Source: Aphanocapsa sp. GSE-SYN-MK-11-07L (lineage in GTDB: Bacteria; Cyanobacteriota; Cyanobacteriia; Thermosynechococcales; Thermosynechococcaceae). Taken from it: a stretch of 50,295 nt of DNA. Of this stretch, positions 1-9,346 are shown piece after piece; the stretch's first letter is position 1, and the number at the start of each line of letters is the position of its first letter. The notes beneath the pieces are model-generated. The model made no database searches, had not been told where the DNA came from, and saw only the letters and a list, made by a program, of their open reading frames with translations. The stretch spans positions 1 to 50,295 of the forward strand of contig JAHHGS010000094.1 of the NCBI GenBank assembly GCA_019359715.1, given 5' to 3'. The position numbers and the translations under genes were made by a program.

Positions 1-125
1 CGTATCGCTTGTTGGCGCAGGTAATCTTGAGTATCTGGAGCGAGTCAGCGAGCATCAGGTTTATTCATGCTTCCATTGTAATAATAACCTTCTTCACTCT
101 GCATTCTCTTAAGCTGCCGGGTTAA

Positions 126-1035
126 TACATCATTGATAGTAGTGGCGATGTGATCAGCGAAACCTCCACTACGGCGACAGAAATTGATAGTGTCATCTCA
201 ACCGTTACCTATACGCTGCGGTCAAACTTAGAAAACCTGACCTTGCGAGGTAGCAATGACATCAACGGTATGGGCAATGCTCTCAATAACCGCATAATTG
301 GAAATGCTGGAAATAATAACCTGAGTGGGATGGATGGCAATGATACCCTAAATGGTAGCGATGGGAATGACACCCTGAATGGCGGTGCCGGTAATGATAG
401 TTTAATGGGTGACATGGGTAACGACACCTACATCATTGACAGTAGTGGCGATGTGATTCAAGAAACCTCTACCACGACCACAGAGATTGACAGCGTGACT
501 TCCACAATTACCTACACGTTAAGCAGCAATTTAGAAAATCTGACACTGGCAGGTAGCAGTGCGATTAATGGTACCGGAAATAGCCTCAATAACCAAATAA
601 CGGGAAAATAGCGCTAATAACAACCTGAGTGGTGAGGATGGCAACGATACCCTGAAGGGAAGTGCAGGTAATGACATCCTGAATGGCGGTGCTGGCAATG
701 ATAATTTAATCGGCGGCACAGGCAACGACACCTACATTATCGACAGCACCAGCGATGTGATCAGCGAAACCTCAACCACAGCGACCGAAATTGATAGTGT
801 GACTTCTACCGTTACTTATACATTAGGCAGCAATCTGGAGAACTTAACGCTAGGCGGCAGTGCAGCAATCAACGGGACTGGTAATGGCTTAAATAACCTA
901 ATCATCGGCAACAGTGCTAACAACACCTTGCTGGGAGCCGCTGGCAACGACACCTTAGAAGGAGGGCCTGGCGTTGACTCTCTAGAGGGCGGTGACGGCA
1001 ACGATAGTCTGGCGGGTGGAGACGGTAACGACACC
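126..1035 (+). repeat. Tandem 303-bp (101-codon) repeats inside the RTX gene
   Basis: The sequence coding for TYIIDS recurs at 126, 429 and 733. The spacings are 303 and 304 bp, that is 101 codons and 101 codons plus the one inserted base. Each unit carries [29 protein letters not shown] and then RTX nonapeptides. The third unit is only partly matched before the C-terminal domain. Confidence 0.85.
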
Positions 1036-1485
1036 CTGATTGGCGGTCTAGGCACGGATATTCTGCTGGGCAATCTCGGTGATGATACCCTGATTGGCAG
1101 TGCAGGCAATGACACCTTCACAGGTGCAGGCGGCAGCGATCGCTTTCTCTACAATACGAATGCAACTTTTAGCGCTAGTGCGATCGGGCTAGATGCGATC
1201 ACCGATTTTGCCCTGAATACCGACAAAGTTGCACTGGATAAAACTACTTTCACTGCCCTGCGGAGCGCGGCTGGATCAGGTTTCAGCACGGCGGCCGACT
1301 TTGCCTCTGTAGCGGATGATGCAGCCGTGGCGACCAATGCCGCCTTTGTCGTCTACAGCCGAGCCACAGGCAACCTATTCTACAACCAGAATGGCAATAG
1401 CGCTGGGCTAGGCTCAGGCGGGCACTTTGCCACCCTTTCCGGGATGCCCAACCTGACGGCAAACGACTTTTTGCTCCAGGCTTAA
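126..1485 (+). pseudogene. RTX calcium-binding repeat protein, 5'-truncated and frameshifted
   Basis: This is the C-terminal part of a secreted hemolysin-type (RTX) protein. Glycine/aspartate nonapeptides such as GGAGNDSL and GGDGNDTL, which form Ca2+-binding beta-rolls in this family, lie between Ser/Thr-rich beta modules (IDSVTSTVTYTL, NLENLTL). The last 120 residues (DRFLYNT, ITDFALNTDKVAL) resemble the C-terminal domain common in cyanobacterial type I-secreted RTX proteins. The reading frame runs 126-611 and continues in another frame from about 601 to 1485. One extra A in the A-run at 605-608 causes the shift, since removing it joins the frames as [15 protein letters not shown]. An in-frame stop at 123-125 precedes the first recognisable repeat, and bases 1-122 show no similarity to the units, so the 5' end is lost or rearranged. 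A sequencing error in the A-run cannot be excluded. Confidence 0.8.
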
Positions 1486-1504
1486 GGGCAAGCAGAGTCT
1501 AAAA

Positions 1505-1544
1505 TGCTGAGTACTGAGGAGTGAACTTTTCTCAGCGCTTAGCA
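1505..1544. terminator. Imperfect hairpin between convergent genes
   Basis: TGCTGAGTACTGAG at 1505-1518 pairs imperfectly (11 of 14) with CTCAGCGCTTAGCA at 1531-1544 around a 12-nt loop that contains TTTT. It lies between the convergent RTX remnant and TPR gene. It could serve as a two-way terminator, but it also resembles the AGTGCTGAGT-type short repeats scattered in cyanobacterial genomes. Confidence 0.4.
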
Positions 1545-1548
1545 CTCT

Positions 1549-2802
1549 CTAAACCTTACGATTTTTAGTCAACTGTTTGTAGAGGGCGATCGCCGATTTA
1601 ATAATAAACGCTCCGACGACGAAGAAGAGAAACCCCAAGACAGTGACCAGAATCAAGCCCGCCCCCAGGGATGCCAAGACGGTTGGCAGATTGGCAGGGC
1701 CTGACACAGCAGCAATTGCCAGGAGTGCGATCCCGATTCCCAGCAAGAGCAAAATGACTAGCTTCAGCTTTTGCTCCCGGTTCGACTCAGGGGTTCGCAG
1801 TTGAACTGCCCAGTAGGCAACGGCCAAGAGGCTGGGCAAGATAAAGATCCAGCCGACTTGATGGCTGATCAGAGCGGCGATCGCCCCTGGAATGAAAGAT
1901 AGGATGATCGTGCTGATCCATTTGCTGCGGTTGATTTCTTGGCGGGTCAACGCCAACCGCCCATAGGGATCTAGACAGAGGAGAGCCGTGAACAAGGGAC
2001 GAATCAGGAGAATGCAGAGAAACAACAGCAGCACTAAAAATCGCGTTTGCGGAATTAGCAGCAGTAGAACCAACCCCACCCGCTGAGCATTATTCATCCG
2101 CGATCGCCAGAGGTCAAACCGGAGAATCGTCCGGTAGAGGACATTTCTGGCTTTCAACCCCTCAACTAATCCCTGGCGGGCCCATTCAAATTGGGGTTCC
2201 AGCCGCAGGGCTGCTCGGAAGCTATGGAGCGCCTCTGGAATCCGATTTTGATGGAGTAAAATCCAGCCCTGAATTCCATAGGAAAAGGAATTATTCGGGG
2301 CGTGGGCCAGAGCAATTGCCACCTCTTGTTCGGCCGAAGCTAACTGCCCTAGTTGCATCAAGCCCAGCAGGCGCAGATTCATACAGCCAATATGCTCAGG
2401 ATCTAGGCTAAGACCTTGTTTTGTCGTCTGCAAAACCTCGGTGTACTTGGTTTGGTCGTATTGAATGCTGGCTAAGCGAGCATAGTAATCCGCATCCTTT
2501 GGGTCAAGCCGGAGCGCTTGCGCGATCGCGGCTTTGGCTTCCGTCAGTTTGCCCTGCTGGGACAAAATCCCGGCATAGATATAGTGAAAGCCAGAAAACT
2601 GAGGAGAGAGAGCGATCGCCTGTTGAATGGTTTGAGTTGCTGCTGCTAGCTGCTCTTTTTGGGCCAAGCAAATTGCCAGCAGCGCATGGGCAGAGGCATG
2701 ATCGGGGTTAGCAGCCAAAACCTTTGCTAGTTCTTGCTCGGCCAGCTCGTAGCGCCCCTGGTTGACCAGGAGTTGCGATCGCTCAAAGTGGTGATCATTC
2801 AC
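1549..2802 (-). CDS. TPR-repeat membrane protein
   Basis: This 417-residue protein has two halves. Residues 1 to about 215 are successive tetratricopeptide repeats (A-x-Y-x-L-A-x-I patterns and many PEALHSFRAALRLEPQ-like helices). From about 240 to the end come five or six hydrophobic segments, the first very leucine-rich (VGLVLLLLIP, FLVLLLFLCILLI). The TPR half is therefore probably a protein-binding module anchored in a membrane. Its ATG overlaps the stop of the upstream TPR-AAA gene by 4 bp (ATGA), so the two are very likely translationally coupled and may form one complex. No enzymatic motif is visible and the exact function is unknown. Confidence 0.85.
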   Translation of the reverse strand: MNDHHFERSQLLVNQGRYELAEQELAKVLAANPDHASAHALLAICLAQKEQLAAATQTIQQAIALSPQFSGFHYIYAGILSQQGKLTEAKAAIAQALRLDPKDADYYARLASIQYDQTKYTEVLQTTKQGLSLDPEHIGCMNLRLLGLMQLGQLASAEQEVAIALAHAPNNSFSYGIQGWILLHQNRIPEALHSFRAALRLEPQFEWARQGLVEGLKARNVLYRTILRFDLWRSRMNNAQRVGLVLLLLIPQTRFLVLLLFLCILLIRPLFTALLCLDPYGRLALTRQEINRSKWISTIILSFIPGAIAALISHQVGWIFILPSLLAVAYWAVQLRTPESNREQKLKLVILLLLGIGIALLAIAAVSGPANLPTVLASLGAGLILVTVLGFLFFVVGAFIIKSAIALYKQLTKNRKV

Positions 2803-4145
2803 AGCTTCAGGTACTTGAGAATTTCGTCATAGGTGCCATCTTGATTGGCGTGAACCGCATAGTTGCGGGCGGTACTAAACCATTCGCGGGTGGAAGACTT
2901 GACTGCTTCAGCCGCTTTGGCTAGGTCTTTGGTGGTGAGCGGCTCTGGGATACCCGTTTTGATCGCGGTTTGCAGCTTTTTCTCGATCGCAACATCCACT
3001 AAAGCCTTCAGGTCTGCTCCCGAAAACTGATCCGTTTTTTTGCTGACTAGCTCAAAGTCAATATCGGCGCTGGGTTTGCCTTTACAGAGCAGGCGCAAAA
3101 TTGTCGCCCGCCCAAGCGCGTCTGGGGGCGGCACAAACAGGATGCGGTCAAATCGGCCTGGACGGCGAAAGGCACTATCGAGGTGCCAGGGCGCATTCGT
3201 TGCCGCCAGAATTAAAACTCCCTCGTTGGAGGACTGCACGCCATCTAGCTCAGCCAAAAATTGGTTGATCACCTGCCGGCCAGCGCTCTGGCGCAGATCG
3301 GCTCGGCTGGCGGCCAAGGCATCAACCTCATCAAAAAACAGCACACAGGGCGCATGACGGCGAGCTTGGTCAAAGACGCCGTGCAGGTTTTTTTCGCTAT
3401 TGCCAATCCACATATCGAGAATCTCATTCAGCCCAACGGCAATAAACCCCGCCTGGATTTCCCCGGCCGTTGCCCGCGCTAAGTGAGTCTTGCCGCAGCC
3501 TGGCGGCCCGTACATCAGAATTCCACCCCCGATCGCTTTGCCGTAGGCTTTGTATATCTCGGCATGGGTGAGCGGGTAAATAATCTTCAGCCGAATTTCT
3601 TCTTTGACGGCTTCCATACCGCCAACATCAGTAAAACCAATGGCCGGGCGCTCGATCTCTTGCGGCCCAGGTGAGCCAGCCCAGTTGCTCCTAACTCTGC
3701 CCTCAATCACATCTGAGCTAGCAGCAGCGTTAATCCCCAACTGCTCAACCAAATCAGACTCTTGCAGGCTGGCATCTTGGCTTAATGCCAGCCGAAATTG
3801 CTGCACCGCTTTTTCGACATTGCCCGATCGCAGCAATAGCCGGGCATGCAACGTCAAGGTGGCAGCAGTTTGCTCTTGTTTCAGCAGGTCTTCAATCACG
3901 ACTAGGGCCTGAGCATCTTTGCCCTGCTGGTAAAAGCACCGCCCCAGCCCAAACTTAAGTTGAGGATTGTTGGGGTCAAGAGCGAGGGCTTGAGCATATT
4001 CCTGCTCTGCTGCGGCTGGCTCTCCTTGGCTAAGCAAGGTGTCGGCCAGATGCTGCCGCAGCGGCACATTATCTGGTGAGAAGTTGAGCGCTGCCCTTAA
4101 AGCTTGAATTGGGTCGAGATTGCCAGACATCGGAGATTTACTCAA
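2799..4145 (-). CDS. TPR-AAA+ ATPase
   Basis: This 448-residue protein has TPR-like helices at about 10-125 (residues such as AEQEYAQALALDPNN) followed by a classical AAA+ domain at about 170-400. Walker A is GPPGCGKT (213-220), Walker B is VLFFDE (268-273), and the arginine-finger region is RRPGRFDR. The AAA domain is of the cell-division-cycle type (related to FtsH, p97 and spastin), without a protease domain. Such proteins remodel or unfold partners recruited by the TPR part. The gene overlaps the TPR membrane protein downstream by 4 bp. The pairing suggests a membrane-associated remodelling complex, but that role is inferred from context only. Confidence 0.88.
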   Translation of the reverse strand: MSKSPMSGNLDPIQALRAALNFSPDNVPLRQHLADTLLSQGEPAAAEQEYAQALALDPNNPQLKFGLGRCFYQQGKDAQALVVIEDLLKQEQTAATLTLHARLLLRSGNVEKAVQQFRLALSQDASLQESDLVEQLGINAAASSDVIEGRVRSNWAGSPGPQEIERPAIGFTDVGGMEAVKEEIRLKIIYPLTHAEIYKAYGKAIGGGILMYGPPGCGKTHLARATAGEIQAGFIAVGLNEILDMWIGNSEKNLHGVFDQARRHAPCVLFFDEVDALAASRADLRQSAGRQVINQFLAELDGVQSSNEGVLILAATNAPWHLDSAFRRPGRFDRILFVPPPDALGRATILRLLCKGKPSADIDFELVSKKTDQFSGADLKALVDVAIEKKLQTAIKTGIPEPLTTKDLAKAAEAVKSSTREWFSTARNYAVHANQDGTYDEILKYLKL

Positions 4146-4254
4146 TAAGCATGTCTACTTAATGCTAATGGATGCGAGAGGTGTGGGCATTTACTTCAGT
4201 TGTAGGCACGCTATCAGAGCAGTTTAACCCCTGATCTCCTTCCTCGGTCACTGT

Positions 4255-4473
4255 TTAATCCTGACTAGCCCTGGCATCTCGAATGGCGGCAATAAAAAGC
4301 GAAATTCCCAAGGGAATACTTAGCGCCAAAATAATGGCAGTCGGAATCGTCCCCAGTTCGGCTTGCCCAGAAGTTAATTCAAACACTGAGCCAACAGCAG
4401 CAATAAAGGCAATGCAGGAGATGCCGAGGAAGGCAGAACTTTTAGGAGTCACAGGCTGCGGCTTGCTCAGCAA
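4255..4473 (-). CDS. Small two-segment membrane protein
   Basis: This short protein has two hydrophobic stretches (SSAFLGISCIAFIAAVGSVF and PTAIILALSIPLGISLFIAA), and a charged tail, RDARASQD. The longest frame starts at an ATG at 4524 and would overlap def by 41 bp. A TTG at 4473 gives a 72-residue protein beginning LSKPQPVTP and no overlap, which I prefer, although there is no clear Shine-Dalgarno sequence for either start. It follows def on the same strand and may be cotranscribed. Function unknown. Confidence 0.6.
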   Translation of the reverse strand: MLSKPQPVTPKSSAFLGISCIAFIAAVGSVFELTSGQAELGTIPTAIILALSIPLGISLFIAAIRDARASQD

Positions 4474-4483
4474 GCAATAAAGA

Positions 4484-5050
4484 TTATTCAGCGATCGGCT
4501 TAACGGCGTGGCGAGAGAAGCCATGCTCTTTTAGCTCTTGATTGAGTAATACCAGGTTCTCAACCCGATCGACAAACATAATTCCGGTCAGGTGATCAAT
4601 TTCGTGCTGAATTGCCCGGGCCAATAGCTCGGTTGCAAACAGAACTTGGGGTCGCCCCTGCTCATCTTTGTAGGCCACCTCAATCATGGCGGGTCGCTTC
4701 ACGTCCAAATAAACGCCGGGAATGCTTAAGCAGCCTTCTTGACCGAGTTCAATCTCTGGGCTAAATTGGCGGATTGCCGGATTGACCATGATCAGAGGTG
4801 GGTTAGCGGCTTCCTCTGGTTGCAGATCAACAATGATTAACTGCTTGTTGACTCCGACTTGGGGGGCGGCTAATCCAATCCCATCGGCGCTGTACATCGT
4901 CTGGAGCATTGTGCGGGCCAATTGACGAATTTCGTTATTGACCTGACTGATCCGCTTGGCAGGCTGCCGCAAAACGCGATCGCCCAAATAGTGAATTTCT
5001 AAGGGGGGTTTTTTGAGCTTTTGCTTGTCAGTCAGCAGCGCAGTAGTCAT
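4484..5050 (-). CDS. def: Peptide deformylase
   Basis: It removes the N-formyl group from the initiator methionine of nascent proteins in the cytoplasm. All three family motifs are present: GIGLAAPQ (57-64), EGCLS (105-109, with the metal-binding Cys107) and HEIDH (149-153, two metal-binding His and the catalytic Glu150). The 188-residue length is normal for bacterial type 1 enzymes. It is divergent from the radical SAM gene, with 274 bp of intergenic sequence in which I see no further gene. Confidence 0.95.
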   Translation of the reverse strand: MTTALLTDKQKLKKPPLEIHYLGDRVLRQPAKRISQVNNEIRQLARTMLQTMYSADGIGLAAPQVGVNKQLIIVDLQPEEAANPPLIMVNPAIRQFSPEIELGQEGCLSIPGVYLDVKRPAMIEVAYKDEQGRPQVLFATELLARAIQHEIDHLTGIMFVDRVENLVLLNQELKEHGFSRHAVKPIAE

Positions 5051-5324
5051 ATCAATTTTTACCAGGGCGAACTTTTTGAAACTTTACAATTCCCTTAATT
5101 CTATCACTTTAGGCTAAACCGCCAGCAGCGGAATCGAACCAAAAACACTGACTTTACTCTATAATTTCTCTCATTTGGCAGATGATGTAATTGATTTTGA
5201 CTGTCTACTTTGACTGGCTTGGGGGTGAATTTGCACCCGCAGGGCTACCCATTTGGTCAAACCTTCGTTAATGTTGAGTGGTTCCTGAGTCACAGCTAAT
5301 TTCGCTTTCAGTCGCTCGAATCGT

Positions 5325-6938
5325 ATGCGTGTTTTACTGGTTTACCCACTTTTTCCGCAGAGTTTTTGGTCTTTTGAAAAAACATTAGATTTAGTTGGCT
5401 ATAAAGCTCAGTTACCCCCCTTAGGGATGGCAACCGTCGCCGCGATTTTGCCCCAGACTTGGGAATTTAAGCTGGTTGATCGGAATGTGCGTCAGATTAG
5501 CGAAGCCGAATGGGAATGGGCAGAGCTAGTTATTCTGTCAGCCATGATTGTGCAGCGGGCTGATTTTGTCGCTCAGGTGCAAGCGGCCAAACAGCGGGGC
5601 AAGTTGGTCGCCGTCGGCGGCCCCTATCCAACCGCCCTGCCCAAAGAAGCGGAGGCGGCTGGAGCCGATTTTTTGATTTTGGATGAAGGCGAAATTACGC
5701 TGCCCCTGTTTGTAGAAGCGATCGCACGGGGCGATCGCAGTGGCATCATTCGATCCGGTGGCGAAAAACCGGATGTCACTAATACGCCGATTCCGCGCTT
5801 TGACCTGTTAGAACTGAATGCCTACGCTGAAATGTCGGTGCAGTTTTCACGCGGCTGCCCGTTTCAGTGTGAGTTCTGCGACATTATTGTTCTGTACGGG
5901 CGTAAACCCCGGACTAAAAGCCCGGCTCAGCTTTTGGCAGAATTGCAGTGCCTCTACGACTTGGGCTGGCGACGCAGCATTTTCATGGTCGATGACAACT
6001 TCATTGGCAATAAGCGCAACGTCAAACTGCTATTAAAGGAACTCAAACCCTGGCTAGAGGCGCGGGGCTATCCATTCTCCTTTGCAACTGAGGCTTCAGT
6101 CGATCTGGCCCAAGACCCAGAGTTGATGGAAATGATGGTGGACTGCAACTTTGGCGCTGTGTTCTTAGGCGTAGAAACCCCAGATGCCGACAGTCTAGCC
6201 TTGACCAAAAAGTTTCAGAACAACCGTGACCCCCTCTCAGAATCAGTGCTGGCGATCGCTAAGGCAGGACTGCGGGTGATGGCGGGGTTCATTATTGGCT
6301 TTGATGGCGAGAAAACCGGGGCTGGCGATCGGATTGTCGAGTTTGTGGAGCAAACCACTGTTCCGACTGCCCTGTTTAGTATGCTGCAAGCCTTGCCCGA
6401 TACTGCGCTTTGGCATCGCTTAGCCAAAGAGGGACGCCTGCTGGCCGGCAACAGCGACATTAACCAGTCATCTTTGATCAACTTTGTCCCGACCCGCCCC
6501 CTAGAAGACATTGCCCGCGAGTACGTACACGCTTTTTGGACGCTCTACGACCCGATTGTGTTCTTAAACCGCACTTACCGTCATTTCTTGATTTTGGGGC
6601 AGGCAGAGCGCAACCGGCAGCGAACCAGTTCGGGTAGCGCAGGTAGCCCAGCAGTGAGTTGGGTAATTGTGTGGGCTTTGCTGATTGTCTGCTGGCGGCA
6701 GGGAGTCGTGCGTAAAACTCGCTGGCAATTCTGGCCCAATCTGTTCAGTCTGCTAAGACGCTATCCCGCAGTAGTGCCTAACTATTTATCTGTTTGTGCC
6801 CAGGCAGAACATTTCCTGGAGTTTCGCTCGATTGTCCGGGATCAAATCGAAGCTCAGTTAGCAGAATTTTTGCTGACTCAACCGCCTCAGCTTGTAACTC
6901 AGCCAGTCCCAGTCGAGCCGATGGCTGAAAGCGCTTAA
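5325..6938 (+). CDS. B12-binding-domain radical SAM protein (DUF4070 type)
   Basis: This 537-residue protein has an N-terminal cobalamin-binding-like Rossmann domain (MRVLLVYPLF, residues 1 to about 140) and then a radical SAM core. The core has C178-x3-C182-x2-C185 in SRGCPFQCEFCD, which binds the 4Fe-4S cluster that cleaves S-adenosylmethionine. The TIM-barrel strand FMVDDNFIGN and a long C-terminal extension match the DUF4070 architecture common in cyanobacteria. Related proteins include the hopanoid methylases HpnP and HpnR, but the N terminus here differs from what I would expect for HpnP and no hopanoid genes lie nearby, so I give no substrate. It appears monocistronic. Confidence 0.85.
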   Translation: MRVLLVYPLFPQSFWSFEKTLDLVGYKAQLPPLGMATVAAILPQTWEFKLVDRNVRQISEAEWEWAELVILSAMIVQRADFVAQVQAAKQRGKLVAVGGPYPTALPKEAEAAGADFLILDEGEITLPLFVEAIARGDRSGIIRSGGEKPDVTNTPIPRFDLLELNAYAEMSVQFSRGCPFQCEFCDIIVLYGRKPRTKSPAQLLAELQCLYDLGWRRSIFMVDDNFIGNKRNVKLLLKELKPWLEARGYPFSFATEASVDLAQDPELMEMMVDCNFGAVFLGVETPDADSLALTKKFQNNRDPLSESVLAIAKAGLRVMAGFIIGFDGEKTGAGDRIVEFVEQTTVPTALFSMLQALPDTALWHRLAKEGRLLAGNSDINQSSLINFVPTRPLEDIAREYVHAFWTLYDPIVFLNRTYRHFLILGQAERNRQRTSSGSAGSPAVSWVIVWALLIVCWRQGVVRKTRWQFWPNLFSLLRRYPAVVPNYLSVCAQAEHFLEFRSIVRDQIEAQLAEFLLTQPPQLVTQPVPVEPMAESA

Positions 6939-6960
6939 GCGATCGCAATCCGTCGCCAGG

Positions 6961-7440
6961 CTAAGTGACTAAGCCATCGCCCTTTTGCAAAAACTCCTTC
7001 AGGAACCAGCGGTGTTTTTGATGGACTTGAACTAAGCGGGTGTAAAGGTCAGCCGTGCCAATATCGCCTGCATCGGTTGCCACCTCAGCATCTTCGTGCA
7101 TTTCTTTAATAATTAGCTCGTGGCTGGCGATCGCCTCAGCCATCATTTCTTGCAGGGTTAAACTCCCAACCGAAGCCTTCACCGTCGCCATTGGTAGGTA
7201 TTGTTCAGGATCGCCGATCGGTGAACCGTCTAGCATCAGGCTCCGCTCGGCCAATTCATCCAGCATTGCAAACACTTCAGCCCCTTGCTCGTCAAACAGG
7301 AGATGCACATCTCGAAATAGAGGGCCAAAGGTGAACCAATGGTATTTTTTATAGTTGAGGTATGCGATTAGGGTATTCGCTTGCTCTCGATTTAAAGCTT
7401 TAATCAGAGCGGTTTGTTGAGCGGAAAGTGTGCTCGTCAT
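6961..7440 (-). CDS. Dps-family ferritin-like protein
   Basis: This 159-residue four-helix protein belongs to the Dps/bacterioferritin-like group, which oxidises Fe2+ with H2O2, stores iron in a 12-mer shell and protects DNA. It shows the Dps hallmarks: YKKYHWFTFGP with the conserved His-Trp in helix A, then HLLFDEQGAEVFAMLDELAER carrying the acidic ferroxidase-type ligands and the conserved AER. The C-terminal helix contains HQKHRWFLKEFL. The gene is alone, facing the radical SAM gene tail to tail. Cyanobacteria have several Dps paralogues and I cannot say which this is. Confidence 0.88.
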   Translation of the reverse strand: MTSTLSAQQTALIKALNREQANTLIAYLNYKKYHWFTFGPLFRDVHLLFDEQGAEVFAMLDELAERSLMLDGSPIGDPEQYLPMATVKASVGSLTLQEMMAEAIASHELIIKEMHEDAEVATDAGDIGTADLYTRLVQVHQKHRWFLKEFLQKGDGLVT

Positions 7441-7559
7441 AGCTGGCTCCCGTAAGTACTCTTGCCTAGTCCGATCGACAGGCTCATTATTTCCAGCTTA
7501 CCGCCTTCCCTGAAATTCCAGTAGACTTTCTTCGGGTTTCCAGCGGTGAAGCGGTTGAT

Positions 7560-9176
7560 TTAAAGCGAGCTGAGAGCGGCGATCGCCGGTTCAGCCGCCG
7601 CCAGTTTGACGATCAGTTTGACGCCAAATTCAGCTTCAAAGGTGTCTTTTTTGTAGTCCAGACTCCACAGTTCTAAACCACAGTCATCCTCGGGGCGAGT
7701 TGGCTCTAGGTGCAAATGAAACTCGTGGCTGAGCGGGAAATACTGACAGTGGATGCCGCGAATTGCCCCAATCTGACGCCGATCCAGGGCAACGGCCAAC
7801 CGGAGCAGGGCGCTGAGCTGATCGACAATTTGGCGGTATTGGTTTGTGAGAATACGATAGTTTTCATGCTTTTTGCGGGGAGGACTGCGGCGATGGTAGC
7901 GGGCTAAGTTGGCGATCGCTTCGACCTCCGCATCGGTATAGCCCAATAAGCCGCCATGCCGGACTAAGTAGTAAGAATGCTTGTGGTGAGCCGAGTGGCT
8001 GACGTAGTGCCCGCAGTTGTGCAGCATTGCCGCTGCCCACAGCAACTGTCGCTCTGAAACAGACCACGAGTGCAGCATGCCTAGGGTTTGGTCAAACAAA
8101 CTGGTGGCAAATTCGGCCACTCGCTCGCCATTCTCAAGGTTGACCCGGTACTTTTGAGCCATGCTAATCACGCTCCGCTGTCGGACTGAGCTTTGATAGC
8201 GTAGGCGGTCTTCAATCAGCCCGTGGGTTAGCATCCAATCGACAATCATGCCTTCCCGCAAGGCTCGATTGCAGGTGTCAATCGACTTTAAGCCCAACAG
8301 TTGCATTGCTTCTTGCAGAATCACAGCCCCACTCAGAATAATTTCCGCCCGCCGCTCTGACATGCCTAAAATTTGCGATCGCTGCTCGTAATTCAGCTTT
8401 CGCAGCCGCTGGGTGAGGGCTTGCAGGTCTGCCAAGCTCATCTCATGCCCGCCCAAGGAGGTCGGGGGAAAGCCCGTCTTGTTCCAGGCGTAAATTGTAA
8501 TCAGGCTTTCAATCGTGCCAGAGGTGCCAATCAGCCGCGGAATTTCGCCGGGGCGGAGGTGCGATCGGACGGACTCGGTTGGCCACTCCAACATGCCGCG
8601 CACGTAGTCTTGCAAGTTGTGATACTCGCTGTCGCTAATTGGATCGGTATGAACAAACTGGTCGCTCAGCCGCACTGCCCCGACTTTGGTGCTGCTCAAA
8701 TAGCGTGGATCGCCGCCATCGCCCAAAATAATCTCGGTTGAACCACCGCCAATGTCAATAATCACGTGGGGCTGGTTGTTAAATTCGAGCGCCGACAGGA
8801 CGCCTAAGTAAATCCGCCGCGCTTCTTCTTCACCAGAGATTAAGTCAATTTTTAAGCCTAGTTCTGCCTCGACCTGCTCTAGAAACTCCCGCCCGTTGGG
8901 GGCTTCTCTGACCGCACTGGTGGCAACCGCCAGAATGTCTTCCACGTTTAGGCCGCGGGCTAACTCTTGGCAACGTTTTAAGGCGGCCAGCGATCGGCTC
9001 ATGGCTTCTGGGGTCAACTGCCCGGTTTGTTGGCAGCGCTCGCCCAGCCGCACCGTATCTTTTTCGGCTGCGATAATCTTAAAGCTGGGCAAGCTAGGGT
9101 TAATTTGCACCACTGCCATGTGGATCGAATTCGTCCCGACATCGATTGCCGCCAACACCCGCTGATTGCTTTCCAT
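7560..9176 (-). CDS. ppx: Exopolyphosphatase / guanosine pentaphosphatase family
   Basis: This Ppx/GppA phosphatase hydrolyses terminal phosphates from polyphosphate and/or pppGpp. The ASKHA-fold phosphate loops are visible: AAIDVGTNSIHMAV at the N terminus, DIGGGSTEI and GTSGTIESL. The C-terminal half has the HD-like helical domain (AAMLHNCGHYVSHSAHHKHS). The frame is open from an ATG at 9251, but family similarity begins near MESNQRVLAAID, so I choose the ATG at 9176, giving 538 residues. There is no Shine-Dalgarno sequence before either ATG. The gene is divergent from the OmpR-type regulator at 9347. Ppx and GppA cannot be told apart from sequence alone. Confidence 0.9.
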   Translation of the reverse strand: MESNQRVLAAIDVGTNSIHMAVVQINPSLPSFKIIAAEKDTVRLGERCQQTGQLTPEAMSRSLAALKRCQELARGLNVEDILAVATSAVREAPNGREFLEQVEAELGLKIDLISGEEEARRIYLGVLSALEFNNQPHVIIDIGGGSTEIILGDGGDPRYLSSTKVGAVRLSDQFVHTDPISDSEYHNLQDYVRGMLEWPTESVRSHLRPGEIPRLIGTSGTIESLITIYAWNKTGFPPTSLGGHEMSLADLQALTQRLRKLNYEQRSQILGMSERRAEIILSGAVILQEAMQLLGLKSIDTCNRALREGMIVDWMLTHGLIEDRLRYQSSVRQRSVISMAQKYRVNLENGERVAEFATSLFDQTLGMLHSWSVSERQLLWAAAMLHNCGHYVSHSAHHKHSYYLVRHGGLLGYTDAEVEAIANLARYHRRSPPRKKHENYRILTNQYRQIVDQLSALLRLAVALDRRQIGAIRGIHCQYFPLSHEFHLHLEPTRPEDDCGLELWSLDYKKDTFEAEFGVKLIVKLAAAEPAIAALSSL

Positions 9177-9346
9177 AGGAGGTTTAACCCAATACTGCTG
9201 ACCTAACTCTGGTTCTGCCCTGAAATTAATCCTTAACGGCCCAGAGGTCAATCCAAGCGGTAAAAATCGTGACAGAGTTTAGAAAGACAAAAATTTGCGA
9301 TGATAGCTTTACATTGATCAGCCCGACCTACCGCCGCAGTTAACCT

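Noticed and set aside
1-125. Possible gene fragment left of the RTX repeats
   Set aside because: A frame is open from 3 to 125 on the plus strand but its translation matches nothing recognisable and is too short to call.
816-1121. Minus-strand proline/serine-rich frame in the RTX region
   Set aside because: It is the complement of Gly/Asp repeats, which always yields Ser/Pro-rich shadow frames.
5115-5140. GAATCGAACC resembling the T-loop complement of a tRNA
   Set aside because: No matching T-stem, acceptor stem or anticodon arm can be formed on either strand around it.
5325-6938. Calling the radical SAM protein a hopanoid C-2 methylase (HpnP)
   Set aside because: The fold matches, but the N-terminal motifs differ and no hopanoid genes are nearby; the family has many members with other substrates.
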